DNA of 23,380 bases from NCBI GenBank assembly GCA_045651765.1, contig JAZRSY010000004.1:1-23380 (forward strand), written 5' to 3'. The first letter of the stretch is position 1, and each line of letters opens with the position of its first letter. Below, one piece after another: positions 14,471 through 22,250 of this stretch. A model generated the notes under the pieces. That model worked only from the letters and a program-made list of their open reading frames with translations, was not told the origin of the DNA and made no database searches. Position numbers and translations under genes: made by a program. This DNA comes from SIG565 sp045651765. GTDB lineage: Bacteria > Bacillota > Clostridia > Oscillospirales > Acutalibacteraceae.

Positions 14471-14499
14471 TTTACTTTGCATATAGTTTTTGCTATAAT
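14471..14499 (+). promoter_or_regulatory. Promoter of the thyX operon
   Basis: TTTACT (14471-14476), 17 bases, then TATAAT (14494-14499), 34 bases before the thyX ATG; the AGGAGA ribosome binding site follows at 14521. A stem AAAATTTTA/TAAAATTTT lies just upstream. Confidence 0.7.
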
Positions 14500-14533
14500 A
14501 AAATAAGTATAATTATTTTTAGGAGATAACATT

Positions 14534-15313
14534 ATGGCTAAGGTTACTTTACTAAACTATACTCGTGAGCCCGAGCGCACCGTTGCGTGTGCGGCCAAGC
14601 TGTGCTATAGCCCCTCTAACATAGAAACTATTAAAGACGGTTTAACCGATGAAAAGGTGTCGTCATTTGTGGAAATGCTGGCCGAAATTGGCCACGAAAG
14701 CCCCATTGAGCACGCAAGCTTTACCTTTGGTATAGAAGGTGTCTCCCGTGCACTTTTAGCCCAAATAACACGGCACCGAATGGCATCGTTCTCGGTTCAG
14801 AGCCAACGCTATGTAGCCGAAGAAAAATTCGAGTTTGTATTACCGCCCGAAATTGCCGAAATTGAGGCCGCTAAAGAAATATTTTTAAACGCTATGGCCG
14901 AAGACCAACGCCATTATGACGAGCTAACCGCCGTTTTAAAAGAAAAACACAAGGCAGAATTTATAAGCCAAGGCAAAGATGAAAAATCGGCCAACCGCTT
15001 AGCCGAAAAAAAGGCCATTGAAGATGCCCGCTTTGTTTTGCCTAATGCCTGCGAAACCAAAATGGTTTTAACCATGAACGCCCGCAGTCTGCTTAATTTC
15101 TTCCACCACCGTTGTTGCAACCGTGCCCAATGGGAAATAAGGGATGTTGCTAACCAAATGTTAGCTTTGGTAAGTGCGGTTGCGCCCAACATATTTAAAA
15201 ATGCAGGGCCTTCGTGTGTTTGCGGCCCCTGCCCCGAGGGGAAAATGACTTGTGGTAAAATTAAAGAGATGCGCGAATATTACACAAATATTAAAAGCGG
15301 AGATAATAACTAA
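14534..15313 (+). CDS. thyX: Flavin-dependent thymidylate synthase
   Basis: ThyX methylates dUMP to dTMP with methylene-tetrahydrofolate, FAD and NADPH. The signature R-H-R-x7-S is present as R80-H81-R82 ... Ser90 (R-H-R-M-A-S-F-S-V-Q-S-Q-R). H-E-S-P-I-E-H at 54-60 and the C-terminal R-A-Q-W-E-I-R-D substrate region fit too. At 259 residues it is slightly longer than usual because of a Cys-rich tail (C-V-C-G-P-C-P-E-G-K-M-T-C), which could bind a metal. It is the first gene of a five-gene operon; its stop shares one base with the tmk start. Confidence 0.95.
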   Translation: MAKVTLLNYTREPERTVACAAKLCYSPSNIETIKDGLTDEKVSSFVEMLAEIGHESPIEHASFTFGIEGVSRALLAQITRHRMASFSVQSQRYVAEEKFEFVLPPEIAEIEAAKEIFLNAMAEDQRHYDELTAVLKEKHKAEFISQGKDEKSANRLAEKKAIEDARFVLPNACETKMVLTMNARSLLNFFHHRCCNRAQWEIRDVANQMLALVSAVAPNIFKNAGPSCVCGPCPEGKMTCGKIKEMREYYTNIKSGDNN

Positions 15314-15975
15314 TGGGTAAACTTATTGTTATAGAGGGTTTAGACGGTTGCGGTAAATCCACCCAGTTGGAACTTTTACCGCAAAATTTAGCCAAAAATA
15401 ATATAAATGTGCAGTCGGTTTCCTTCCCTGATTATGAAAGCGATTCCAGTGCACTTGTGAAAATGTATTTGTCGGGTCAGTTTGGCCAAAAACCCGGCGA
15501 TGTTAATGCCTATGCAGCATCGGCCTTTTATGCTGTTGACCGCTACGCCTCTTTTAAAAAAGATTGGGGCAATTTTTATAATAGCGGCGGCACCGTAGTA
15601 GCCGGCAGGTACACCACTTCTAACGCCGTGCATCAGGCATCGAAACTGCCACCGCAAAAATGGGACGACTTTTTGGCCTGGCTTTACGATTTTGAATTTA
15701 ATAAACTTGGCATTCCAAAACCCGATTTGGTAATTTTTTTGGATATGCCAACGGCAGTTTCACAAAAAATGTTAAAAAACCGCTACAGTGGCGACGATAC
15801 TAAAAAAGATATTCACGAACGCGACACCGAATATTTAGAGCATTGCCGCAAAGCAGCGTTATACACCGCAGAGTTTTCTAATTGGCATATTATTAATTGT
15901 GCCGACGGTGAAAACCCCCGCAGCATAGAAGATATATCGCACGATATTTTACAAAAAGTTTTAACTCTTTTTTAA
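15313..15975 (+). CDS. tmk: Thymidylate kinase
   Basis: Tmk phosphorylates dTMP to dTDP, the step after ThyX, and the two genes overlap by one base (TAATG). The 220-residue protein has a P-loop G-L-D-G-C-G-K-S-T at 9-17, a D-R-Y-A-S segment at about 76-80 and G-R-Y-T-T-S-N at about 97-103. Oddly it lacks the bacterial T-R-E-P-G-G motif; in its place is S-F-P-D-Y-E-S, closer to the F-P-x-R/Y motif of eukaryotic-type TMP kinases. The neighbourhood makes the substrate likely, but another deoxynucleotide kinase activity is possible. Confidence 0.88.
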   Translation: MGKLIVIEGLDGCGKSTQLELLPQNLAKNNINVQSVSFPDYESDSSALVKMYLSGQFGQKPGDVNAYAASAFYAVDRYASFKKDWGNFYNSGGTVVAGRYTTSNAVHQASKLPPQKWDDFLAWLYDFEFNKLGIPKPDLVIFLDMPTAVSQKMLKNRYSGDDTKKDIHERDTEYLEHCRKAALYTAEFSNWHIINCADGENPRSIEDISHDILQKVLTLF

Positions 15976-15987
15976 AGGAATATAAAA

Positions 15988-16527
15988 ATGGTTTATTTAT
16001 TTTTAGCAAATGGGTTTGAAGAAATTGAAGCACTTGCAGTAGTAGATATTTTGCGCAGAGTGGGCATTGATATTAAAACGGTTGGCATTGGCAGCCAAAA
16101 CATAACGGGCACCCACGGCATATCTGTTAAAAGTGATATTTCGGAAAATGATATAGACTACAATGACATTACAGCCGTTATTTTGCCCGGTGGTATGCCC
16201 GGCACCACCAATTTATTAAACAGCAAAACGGTTGAAAAGGCCGTTTTAACCGCCAACCAAAACGGCAACCTTGTTGCCGCAATTTGCGCCGCACCAATTG
16301 TTTTGGGCGAATTGGACCTTTTAAATAATAAAGAAGCCACCTGCTTTCCGGGTTTTGAGGGCAAGCTTAACGGTGCAAAACTATCCAACCAAAAGGTTTG
16401 CAGAAGCGGCCATATAATTACTGCCACGGCTGCAGGCGCCGCAATTGATTTTGCGCTTAAAATTGTTGAATATTTAACATCGGCACAGACCGCCGAAAAA
16501 CTAAAGAACGAATTAAAATATAATTAA
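15988..16527 (+). CDS. DJ-1/PfpI family protein
   Basis: This 179-residue protein is a compact DJ-1/ThiJ/PfpI fold. It begins with V-Y-L-F-L-A-N-G-F-E-E-I-E-A, which holds the conserved acidic residue (Glu about 12), and has the nucleophile elbow A-A-I-C-A-A-P with Cys100. P-G-G-M-P-G-T at 67-73 is also typical. Family members are linked to glyoxal detoxification, protein deglycation or stress roles, and the exact activity here cannot be read. It lies 12 bases after tmk with AAAGGA as ribosome binding site and is the third gene of the operon. Confidence 0.9.
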   Translation: MVYLFLANGFEEIEALAVVDILRRVGIDIKTVGIGSQNITGTHGISVKSDISENDIDYNDITAVILPGGMPGTTNLLNSKTVEKAVLTANQNGNLVAAICAAPIVLGELDLLNNKEATCFPGFEGKLNGAKLSNQKVCRSGHIITATAAGAAIDFALKIVEYLTSAQTAEKLKNELKYN

Positions 16528-16541
16528 TTGGGGGTTACACC

Positions 16542-17699
16542 TTGGAAGAATTTAATACTACTACACCCGAAAATAATGATAATGTTGATGTTAACAATAT
16601 TATAAAGAAAAGACGCCCCAAAAAAGAAAAAAGCCCTTTTAAAATGCCACACTGGCTTAAGGTAACACTTTGGATATTTTCCATAGTAGTTACTGCAGTA
16701 TTGCTTGCCACAGTTATTATAATTGGCACGGCCGAATATTTAGGCATTGGCCCGGGCCGTGGCGTTAAATGCGTTGTGGAGGTTCAAAAGGGTATGTCCA
16801 CCCGACAAATTTCGCACGAACTTAAAGAAAGCGGCGCAATTAATAACGAATTGGCATTCCGCATTTTTTCAAAACTTAAGGGCTTCGACGGTAAATATTC
16901 CTACGGCGTTTACACCTTTAATAACGAAATCGGTTATAACGATTTAGCCGAAATGCTTATGACACAAGGTCAAAAAGCCGAAACAGTAACCGTGAAAATA
17001 CCCGAATTTGCCACTATCGATGAAATTGCAGTTTTATTGTCAGATGCGGGCGTTTGCTCAAAATCCGATTTTTTTGATGCAGTTAAAAACGGCAAATTCA
17101 ACATAGATTTTGTTGACGAAATTCCTGCCGAAAAACTTCATTACCGCTTAGAAGGCTACCTTTTCCCCGACACATATTCTTTTTATTCTTACGAATCAAA
17201 AGAGTGTGCATATTTAGCCGTTGAAAAAATGCTTAAAGCCTTAGAATCAAAGTTCGATGAAGAAATGTTAAATGCTCTAAGCAAAAGCAAATATTCTTTC
17301 CACGAAATTATAACCATGGCTTCAATTATCGAGTCCGAATCGGCAAACGGCTCAAGCGAAGAAAGGTCAAAGGTTGCCGCAGTTTTTTATAATAGGTTAG
17401 AAGGCAGAAATTGGAATCAACCCAAATTATTACAAAGCGACCCTTCAACCTTCTACCCTTACGGCAACGGCCGATACAACACCTATAAAACCGAAGGTCT
17501 ACCCGTTGGTCCCATTGGTGCCCCCAGTTTAAATTCAATTAAGGCTGCTTTATTCCCAATGGAAAATTTTAATGCCACATATTTTGTTACCGACAAAAAT
17601 GCTAATTTTTACTTTAATGAAACACTTGCAGGCCACAATCAAACCATTGCCAACCTTAAAAGCCAAGGCCTTTGGTTATACACTCAATTAGGAAGTTAA
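16542..17699 (+). CDS. mltG: Endolytic murein transglycosylase (MltG/YceG-like)
   Basis: MltG cuts nascent glycan strands at the membrane and so sets their length. The 385-residue protein has a basic cytoplasmic N-terminus, one membrane span at about 40-62, a LysM-like segment (V-E-V-Q-K-G-M-S-T-R-Q-I) near 79-100, and the YceG domain with E-G-Y-L-F-P-D-T-Y at 204-212, the catalytic Glu in A-S-I-I-E-S-E (about 264), L-Q-S-D-P-S at 297-302 and a late G-L-P-V-G-P-I-G-A-P-S. The start is TTG at 16542 with GGGGG 7-8 bases upstream. It lies 14 bases after the DJ-1 gene and just before the U32 gene. Confidence 0.93.
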   Translation: MEEFNTTTPENNDNVDVNNIIKKRRPKKEKSPFKMPHWLKVTLWIFSIVVTAVLLATVIIIGTAEYLGIGPGRGVKCVVEVQKGMSTRQISHELKESGAINNELAFRIFSKLKGFDGKYSYGVYTFNNEIGYNDLAEMLMTQGQKAETVTVKIPEFATIDEIAVLLSDAGVCSKSDFFDAVKNGKFNIDFVDEIPAEKLHYRLEGYLFPDTYSFYSYESKECAYLAVEKMLKALESKFDEEMLNALSKSKYSFHEIITMASIIESESANGSSEERSKVAAVFYNRLEGRNWNQPKLLQSDPSTFYPYGNGRYNTYKTEGLPVGPIGAPSLNSIKAALFPMENFNATYFVTDKNANFYFNETLAGHNQTIANLKSQGLWLYTQLGS

Positions 17700-17702
17700 A
17701 AT

Positions 17703-18926
17703 ATGTTAAATAAAAAAATAGAATTATTAAGCCCCGCAGGTGATTTAACACGCCTTAAAGCCGCCGTAGATTACGGTGCAGATGCCGTTTATTTAGCGGG
17801 TGAAGAATTTGGAATGCGCACCGCCGCCACCAATTTTGGCGAGCAAGATTTAATCGATGGTATTAAATACGCCCACGACCACGGCGTTAAGGTGCATGTT
17901 GCATGCAACACCCTGCCGCATAACCAAGAAATTCCACGCCTGCCCGCTTTTTTAGAGTTTATAAATTCAGCCGGTGCCGATGCCGTTATAGCGGCCGATA
18001 TCGGCACTATGGAACTTGTTAAAAAATATGCCCCCAACTGCCAACTTCACGCATCGGTGCAGTCGGGCATCGTTAACTATTTAACGGCTAATTCTTTATA
18101 TAATATGGGTGCCAACCGCATTGTTGTAGCCCGCGAATTATCACTTAACGAAATTGCTGAAATCAGGGCTAAAACTCCCAAAGAACTTGAAATCGAGGCC
18201 TTTGCCCACGGTGCTATGTGCGTATCATTTTCGGCAAGATGTTTGCTTTCAAGTTATATGACCGGCCGTGATGCCAACAGGGGCGACTGTGCCCAACCTT
18301 GCCGCTGGAGTTACTCTTTAATAGAAGAAAAACGCCCCGGTCAACACTTTAACATTACCGAAACCGACAAAGGAACCTACATTTTAAATGCTAACGATTT
18401 ATGTATGGCCGAACACCTTAAAGAAATGTGCGAAGCCGGCATTAGCAGCATTAAAATAGAAGGCAGGGCGAAATCGCACTACTATGTTGCCGTTACAACC
18501 AACGCCTATAGGGGTGCTATTAACAGCCTTGAAGAAAATTACGAAAATTGGGTTTTACCCAACTGGGTAACCGAAGAACTTAATAAAATCAGCCACCGCA
18601 CATATTCCACAGGCTTTTATTTTGGCACACCGCAAAATGCCCAAACCTACCAAAATGCAGGTTATATTAGGGATTACATCGTGGCCGCCGTGGTGGACGA
18701 TTATAAAGACGGAAAAATTATTGCAACACTTAAAAATAAATTTTTATTGGGCCAAGAGTTTGACTGCCTAGAGCCCGGCAGTGAACCGTTTTTAGTTAAG
18801 GCCGACAGCCTGTTCAACCAAAAAGATGAACCTATAGAATCGGCCCCCCACCCCATGATGACCATTAAAATCCCGTTCCCAAGGGCAATTAAAAAAGGCT
18901 CACTTTTAAGAATAAAATCGGTTTAA
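17703..18926 (+). CDS. Peptidase U32 family protein (TrhP/YegQ-like)
   Basis: This 407-residue protein shows the U32 signature E-A-F-A-H-G-A-M-C-V-S-F-S-A-R-C at 165-180 and R-G-D-C-A-Q-P-C at 193-200. The four Cys (173, 180, 196, 200) are the kind that may hold an Fe-S cluster. The start, L-S-P-A-G-D-L-T-R-L-K-A-A-V-D-Y-G-A-D-A-V-Y, is also typical of the family. Although named as collagenase-like peptidases, the best-studied bacterial members (TrhP, RlhA) hydroxylate tRNA or rRNA bases, so an RNA modification role is more likely. It begins 3 bases after mltG and ends the operon before a hairpin terminator. Confidence 0.9.
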   Translation: MLNKKIELLSPAGDLTRLKAAVDYGADAVYLAGEEFGMRTAATNFGEQDLIDGIKYAHDHGVKVHVACNTLPHNQEIPRLPAFLEFINSAGADAVIAADIGTMELVKKYAPNCQLHASVQSGIVNYLTANSLYNMGANRIVVARELSLNEIAEIRAKTPKELEIEAFAHGAMCVSFSARCLLSSYMTGRDANRGDCAQPCRWSYSLIEEKRPGQHFNITETDKGTYILNANDLCMAEHLKEMCEAGISSIKIEGRAKSHYYVAVTTNAYRGAINSLEENYENWVLPNWVTEELNKISHRTYSTGFYFGTPQNAQTYQNAGYIRDYIVAAVVDDYKDGKIIATLKNKFLLGQEFDCLEPGSEPFLVKADSLFNQKDEPIESAPHPMMTIKIPFPRAIKKGSLLRIKSV

Positions 18927-18932
18927 TGTTTT

Positions 18933-18979
18933 AACCACCGCTTTTTTGGGGAAAATACCCTTAAAGGCGGTGGTTTTTT
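18933..18979 (+). terminator. Terminator overlapping the next gene's start
   Basis: AACCACCGC (18933-18941) pairs with GCGGTGGTT (18967-18975), with an inner GGG/CCC stem, and is followed by TTTTTT (18974-18979). It ends the thyX operon. The 3' arm also contains the likely Shine-Dalgarno sequence of the penicillin-binding protein gene, whose TTG start is at 18978. Confidence 0.75.
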
Positions 18980-20573
18980 GTTTAAAAATAAATGTTATTT
19001 TCGTGTTTTTTTGTGCTTTTGCTTAATTATTGCTTTGCTTTTTGCCTGTGCAATTCGTATTTTCACAATTAATAACCAAAACTATGCCGAGGTGCACACC
19101 CAAAGCAACAGTTATTTATTAAATTTGTCTCGATTAAGGGGCACAATTTTCGATTGCAATATGAAGCCTTTAACCAACAATAACTCCAAAACAGTTTCGG
19201 CCTTTTTGCCAACCGAAGCCGCAATAATGGCTGCATCCAGCTTAGAAAAAGAAAAATCCGACAGCATTTTGGCTTCTTTAAAAAACGGTACACCCACTTT
19301 AGCCAAAACCTTAAGCCCAATAGACTGTTTTGGTGTATATTCTACCACCGTTTATGAAAACACAAGCAGTAGTTTATTGGCGCCTCAATTAATAGGTTAT
19401 TTAGATAGTGAAGGCCATGGTGTTACGGGTTTGCAAAAAGAGTATGACGATATTTTATATTCTCCGCTTTACCAAAGCATTGCCTTTGCCACAGATGGCC
19501 TTGGTAATATTATTACAGGTGCGCAAATTAACGAAATTAATGATAAATCGGTTATAAACAGCGGAATAGCCCTAACATTAGATTCCGACATTCAGTTAAT
19601 AACCCTTAATGCATTAGAGGGCATAACCTGTGGTGCCGCCGTGGTTAGCGAGATTGGCACGGGCAAAATTAGGGCTATGGTGAGTGTGCCCGAATTTGAT
19701 GCCACAAAAGTTAAAGAATATTTAAACGCACCTAACTCCCCTTTAATTAACCGTGCCGTTTCGGCATATAATGTAGGCTCGGTTTTTAAACCCTGTGTTT
19801 CGGCCGCAGGAATAGAATCGGGCTTTCAAAACAATTATACCGTTAACTGTGTGGGCTACACCCAAATAGCCGGTAATAACTTTAAATGCCACAACCTTGC
19901 CGGCCACGGAATTGTAGATATTGCCAAAGCAACCGCTTTTTCTTGCAACAGTTTTTTCTATAATTATGCCATAAACATAGGTGCCGAAGCACTTTATAAA
20001 ATGGCCTCTAAACTGCATTTTACAAATGGATACCAAATTTGCAACGGCATAACCGCAAACGCCGACATTACTAAAATTAACACCCTTAAAAACAACCAAC
20101 GCGCATTGGCTAATTTGGCAATTGGGCAAGGCGAATTATTGTTGTCGCCTGTGTCTATACTCTCGCTCTACGAGGCTATTGCAAACGAGGGTGTGTATTA
20201 CCCACAAACAATTATTGAAGGCACCGTTACTAACGGCGCCATAAAACATGAAACTGCAACAACACCAACTCGGGCCATGAGTAAAAAAACCGCTAAAATT
20301 TTAAAAGAACACTTAAAATCGGTTATAGATTACGGCACGGGAACCACGGCCAAGCCACAACTTACCACCGCCGCCGGCAAAACCGCAACTGCACAAACGG
20401 GTTGGCAAAAAAATGACCGACTAATTCAAAACTCTTGGTTTTGTGGATTCTTCCCTTATGATAACCCAAAATATGTAATATCGGTGCTGGTTGAGGACTC
20501 TTTAGGCAGCGACGATATTGGCGCCCCGGTGTTCTCGAAAATTTGCGACGGAATTACAACTCTTAAAAGATAA
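18978..20573 (+). CDS. Class B penicillin-binding protein (FtsI/PbpA-like transpeptidase)
   Basis: This 531-residue protein cross-links peptidoglycan outside the membrane. It has one membrane span at about 11-30, the PBP dimer-domain signature R-L-R-G-T-I-F-D at 52-59, and a transpeptidase domain with S-V-F-K (catalytic Ser268, Lys271) and S-C-N (322-324). The third motif is K-T-A (468-470) rather than K-T-G. The start is TTG at 18978 with AAGGCGGTG close upstream; the nearby ATG is out of frame. It is shorter than FtsI and has no PASTA repeats, closer to PbpA/SpoVD-core proteins. It follows mltG and the U32 gene across a terminator that overlaps its own start. Confidence 0.9.
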   Translation: MFKNKCYFRVFLCFCLIIALLFACAIRIFTINNQNYAEVHTQSNSYLLNLSRLRGTIFDCNMKPLTNNNSKTVSAFLPTEAAIMAASSLEKEKSDSILASLKNGTPTLAKTLSPIDCFGVYSTTVYENTSSSLLAPQLIGYLDSEGHGVTGLQKEYDDILYSPLYQSIAFATDGLGNIITGAQINEINDKSVINSGIALTLDSDIQLITLNALEGITCGAAVVSEIGTGKIRAMVSVPEFDATKVKEYLNAPNSPLINRAVSAYNVGSVFKPCVSAAGIESGFQNNYTVNCVGYTQIAGNNFKCHNLAGHGIVDIAKATAFSCNSFFYNYAINIGAEALYKMASKLHFTNGYQICNGITANADITKINTLKNNQRALANLAIGQGELLLSPVSILSLYEAIANEGVYYPQTIIEGTVTNGAIKHETATTPTRAMSKKTAKILKEHLKSVIDYGTGTTAKPQLTTAAGKTATAQTGWQKNDRLIQNSWFCGFFPYDNPKYVISVLVEDSLGSDDIGAPVFSKICDGITTLKR

Positions 20574-20601
20574 ATAATTTAAAAATATTAAAAAAGAATT
20601 A

Positions 20602-20629
20602 TTGACATTGCTAAATTTTATGGTATAAT
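20602..20629 (+). promoter_or_regulatory. Promoter of the tRNA pair
   Basis: TTGACA (20602-20607), a 16-base spacer, then TATAAT (20624-20629), 15 bases before the first tRNA. Confidence 0.8.
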
Positions 20630-20644
20630 AATTTTTGCTGATGC

Positions 20645-20721
20645 GGACCAGTAGCTCAGTTGGTTAGAGCAACCGGCTCATAACCGGTCGGTCCGGGGTT
20701 CGAGTCCCTGCTGGTCCACCA
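20645..20721 (+). tRNA. tRNA with CAT anticodon (elongator Met or Ile2)
   Basis: The acceptor GGACCAG pairs with CTGGTCC, the anticodon arm is ACCGG-CTCATAA-CCGGT (anticodon CAT), the T arm is CGGGG-TTCGAGT-CCCTG, and CCA is encoded. A fully paired first base pair and no GGG/CCC anticodon stem exclude initiator Met. The acceptor with C4:G69 and C5:G68 and the GGCTCATAACCG loop region resemble tRNA-Ile2, in which TilS converts C34 to lysidine; an elongator tRNA-Met is the alternative. Confidence 0.93.
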
Positions 20722-20776
20722 GTATCGGCAAAAGAATTATAAAGTGGTTTTAATAAACTTTATAATTACATACAGG

Positions 20777-20813
20777 TTAAGTTCCTTTCGCCTTTGGCGG
20801 CAGGAATTTTATT
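20777..20813. other. Hairpin between the two tRNA genes
   Basis: AGTTCCT and AGGAATT flank CGCC/GGCG to form a stem-loop in the 105-base spacer between the tRNAs. It may be a processing or partial termination signal; nothing else is visible in the spacer. Confidence 0.4.
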
Positions 20814-20826
20814 TTAAACTTAATAT

Positions 20827-20902
20827 AGGGGTATAGCTCAGTTGGTAGGGCATCGGTCTCCAAAACCGAGTGCCGAGGGTTCGAGCCCTTCTGCCCCTGC
20901 CA
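20827..20902 (+). tRNA. tRNA-Trp (anticodon CCA)
   Basis: The acceptor AGGGGTA pairs with TGCCCCT, the anticodon arm is TCGGT-CTCCAAA-ACCGA (anticodon CCA), and G plus encoded CCA ends it. The ends match bacterial tRNA-Trp. The S23 cassette copy B starts at its last base. Confidence 0.95.
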
Positions 20903-20945
20903 AAACGAAAATCCTGTCGATTATTGTCGGCAGGATTTTTGTTTT
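20902..20945 (+). terminator. Terminator of tRNA-Trp
   Basis: AAAACGAAAATCCTG (20902-20916) pairs with CAGGATTTTTGTTTT (20931-20945), starting within the tRNA CCA and ending in T residues. Confidence 0.8.
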
Positions 20946-21046
20946 GTATTATTCATTTTTCATTATTCAATATTCATCATTCATTCGACAGGATTTTCAA
21001 TGAATAATGAATGATGAAGTCGCTTACGCTGATGAATAATGAATAA

Positions 21047-21075
21047 TTGATTTAACCTAAAGTTTCTGCTATAAT
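21047..21075 (+). promoter_or_regulatory. Promoter of S23 cassette, copy B
   Basis: TTGATT (21047-21052), 17 bases, TATAAT (21070-21075), with boxes and spacer unchanged from copy A. Confidence 0.8.
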
Positions 21076-21097
21076 ATTGAAAAAGGCGGTGTATTTA

Positions 21098-21454
21098 ATG
21101 AAAGAAAACTTGCTTATAGATAAATCTATTGCTTTTGCGGCAAGAATTGTGAAATTACATCAGCATTTAATTAAAAATAAAAAGGAGACTGTCATTTCAA
21201 AACAAATTGTTCGTAGTGGCACAAGTATTGGTGCAAGTATAAATGAAGCAAATTACGGTCAAAGTAAAGCTGATTTTATTTCTAAAATGCACATAGCCTT
21301 AAAGGAAACTGCCGAAACTGAATATTGGATTAAATTGCTTTATATGTCTGAATATATAGATGATAAAATGAGCAATTCTTTACTTGACGATTGTTTGGAA
21401 ATCAAACGAATACTTATTGCTTCTATCAACACCGCAAAGGAGAATAACAAATGA
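21098..21454 (+). CDS. Four-helix bundle protein, S23 family (copy B)
   Basis: This is a 118-residue S23-family protein that matches copy A at 116 positions. I count about 25 base differences between the two genes, nearly all at third codon positions, so both copies have been kept under selection on the protein. A TTG 21 bases upstream (21077) is in frame, but the ATG at 21098 is the conserved start, with AAGGCGGTG upstream as in copy A. The stop overlaps the start of the next gene (ATGA). The function of the family is unsettled; a helical scaffold or RNA-binding role is possible. Confidence 0.92.
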   Translation: MKENLLIDKSIAFAARIVKLHQHLIKNKKETVISKQIVRSGTSIGASINEANYGQSKADFISKMHIALKETAETEYWIKLLYMSEYIDDKMSNSLLDDCLEIKRILIASINTAKENNK

Positions 21455-21966
21455 AAAACAAAAAAATTATTATCACAATTGTAATAGGATTATTTCTAAT
21501 ATTTACTTTTCTATTTTTAAATCCGTCATTGGAAAAGCGGGCTGAGTGGAATAAAATATCCGAAGATTACGATATAATCGCTGATGTTGCATTTGATTAT
21601 TATAAAGAATATATCAATGAAAGAAATACTCATAATGGCACTATCTTCCTTGATATATCAGAAGGTGGCGAATCTTTAACACAAACGATCTATTCTTATT
21701 CAACCAATAAAGATGATATGGTCTATTATGTAGATTTAACACAGAAAGAAAAAGCCGCTCTTAAAAACATTTCAAAGTATTACACTGGTCCTCAACGACA
21801 AGAATCAATAATGATAAAAAGTGCAGAATATTTGGAAATCACCGATGACGATGCAGTAGGTGCATTTGCTATTATTAAGTCAAAAGAAAAACCTACCAAC
21901 TGGGGAAATCATAAAATATATAATTTAGGAAATGATTGGTGGCAGGTTAAATCTACGGCAAGATAA
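21451..21966 (+). CDS. Unknown membrane-anchored protein, S23 cassette cargo B
   Basis: This 171-residue protein has one hydrophobic helix at about residues 5-24 after a Lys-rich start, so it is anchored in the membrane or exported. The remaining 145 residues are soluble, with E-Y-I-N-E-R-N-T, two Y-x-Y/Y-Y-V segments and a late W-x-N-H-K-I-Y-N-L-G-N-D-W-W-Q-V. I do not recognise the family. It begins in the ATGA overlap with the S23 gene and shares nothing visible with cargo A. Confidence 0.7.
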   Translation: MKNKKIIITIVIGLFLIFTFLFLNPSLEKRAEWNKISEDYDIIADVAFDYYKEYINERNTHNGTIFLDISEGGESLTQTIYSYSTNKDDMVYYVDLTQKEKAALKNISKYYTGPQRQESIMIKSAEYLEITDDDAVGAFAIIKSKEKPTNWGNHKIYNLGNDWWQVKSTAR

Positions 21967-22250
21967 TATGAAATGAAAAACTAACAGACAAATAAAAATT
22001 TGACAACTAATATTTCGTGAATTATTGTCACTTAACGTTAGCTGTTAATAAAACTATCCAAAAGTCCTGTAAATAAAGGGTTTTTCGCAAACAACTCGTT
22101 TCAACTTGTTATGACTTATTATTTCGTTTTAACCTTGTCCGAAAGTATTATAAGGGCAAAATCAAGGGCAAAAATCATCAAAAATTTAAGGTTTAGTCTT
22201 GGAAAACGAACTGTTGCAATGTGAATTTACAAATGAATTGAGGAATTATC
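21967..22250. other. Intergenic region with possible integrase arm repeats
   Basis: These 284 bases contain no gene. They hold TGACAA/TTGTCA inverted motifs (22001-22029), a segment around 22070-22085 (AAAAGTCCTGTAAATAAAGG) that resembles 7289-7308 (AAAAGCCCGTAAATACTGGG), and two tandem repeats AAGGGCAAAATC / AAGGGCAAAAATC at 22152-22176. This looks like the edge of another mobile segment. Confidence 0.4.

Larger units (their letters stand above)
20902..21454 (+). repeat. S23 cassette, copy B
   Basis: This is the second copy of the unit at 9640-10191, again starting at a tRNA CCA end and stopping at the ATGA overlap with a different downstream gene. It contains a hairpin (20902-20916 with 20931-20945, one G-T pair), the same AT-rich inverted repeats, promoter and S23 gene. 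Confidence 0.9.

Noticed and set aside
19743..20129. Minus-strand frame of 128 residues inside the PBP gene
   Set aside because: It is antisense to the conserved transpeptidase domain, and no ribosome binding site was seen.
21077..21097. TTG start adding seven residues to S23 copy B
   Set aside because: Copy A is conserved only from the ATG, and the ribosome binding site AAGGCGGTG lies between the TTG and the ATG.
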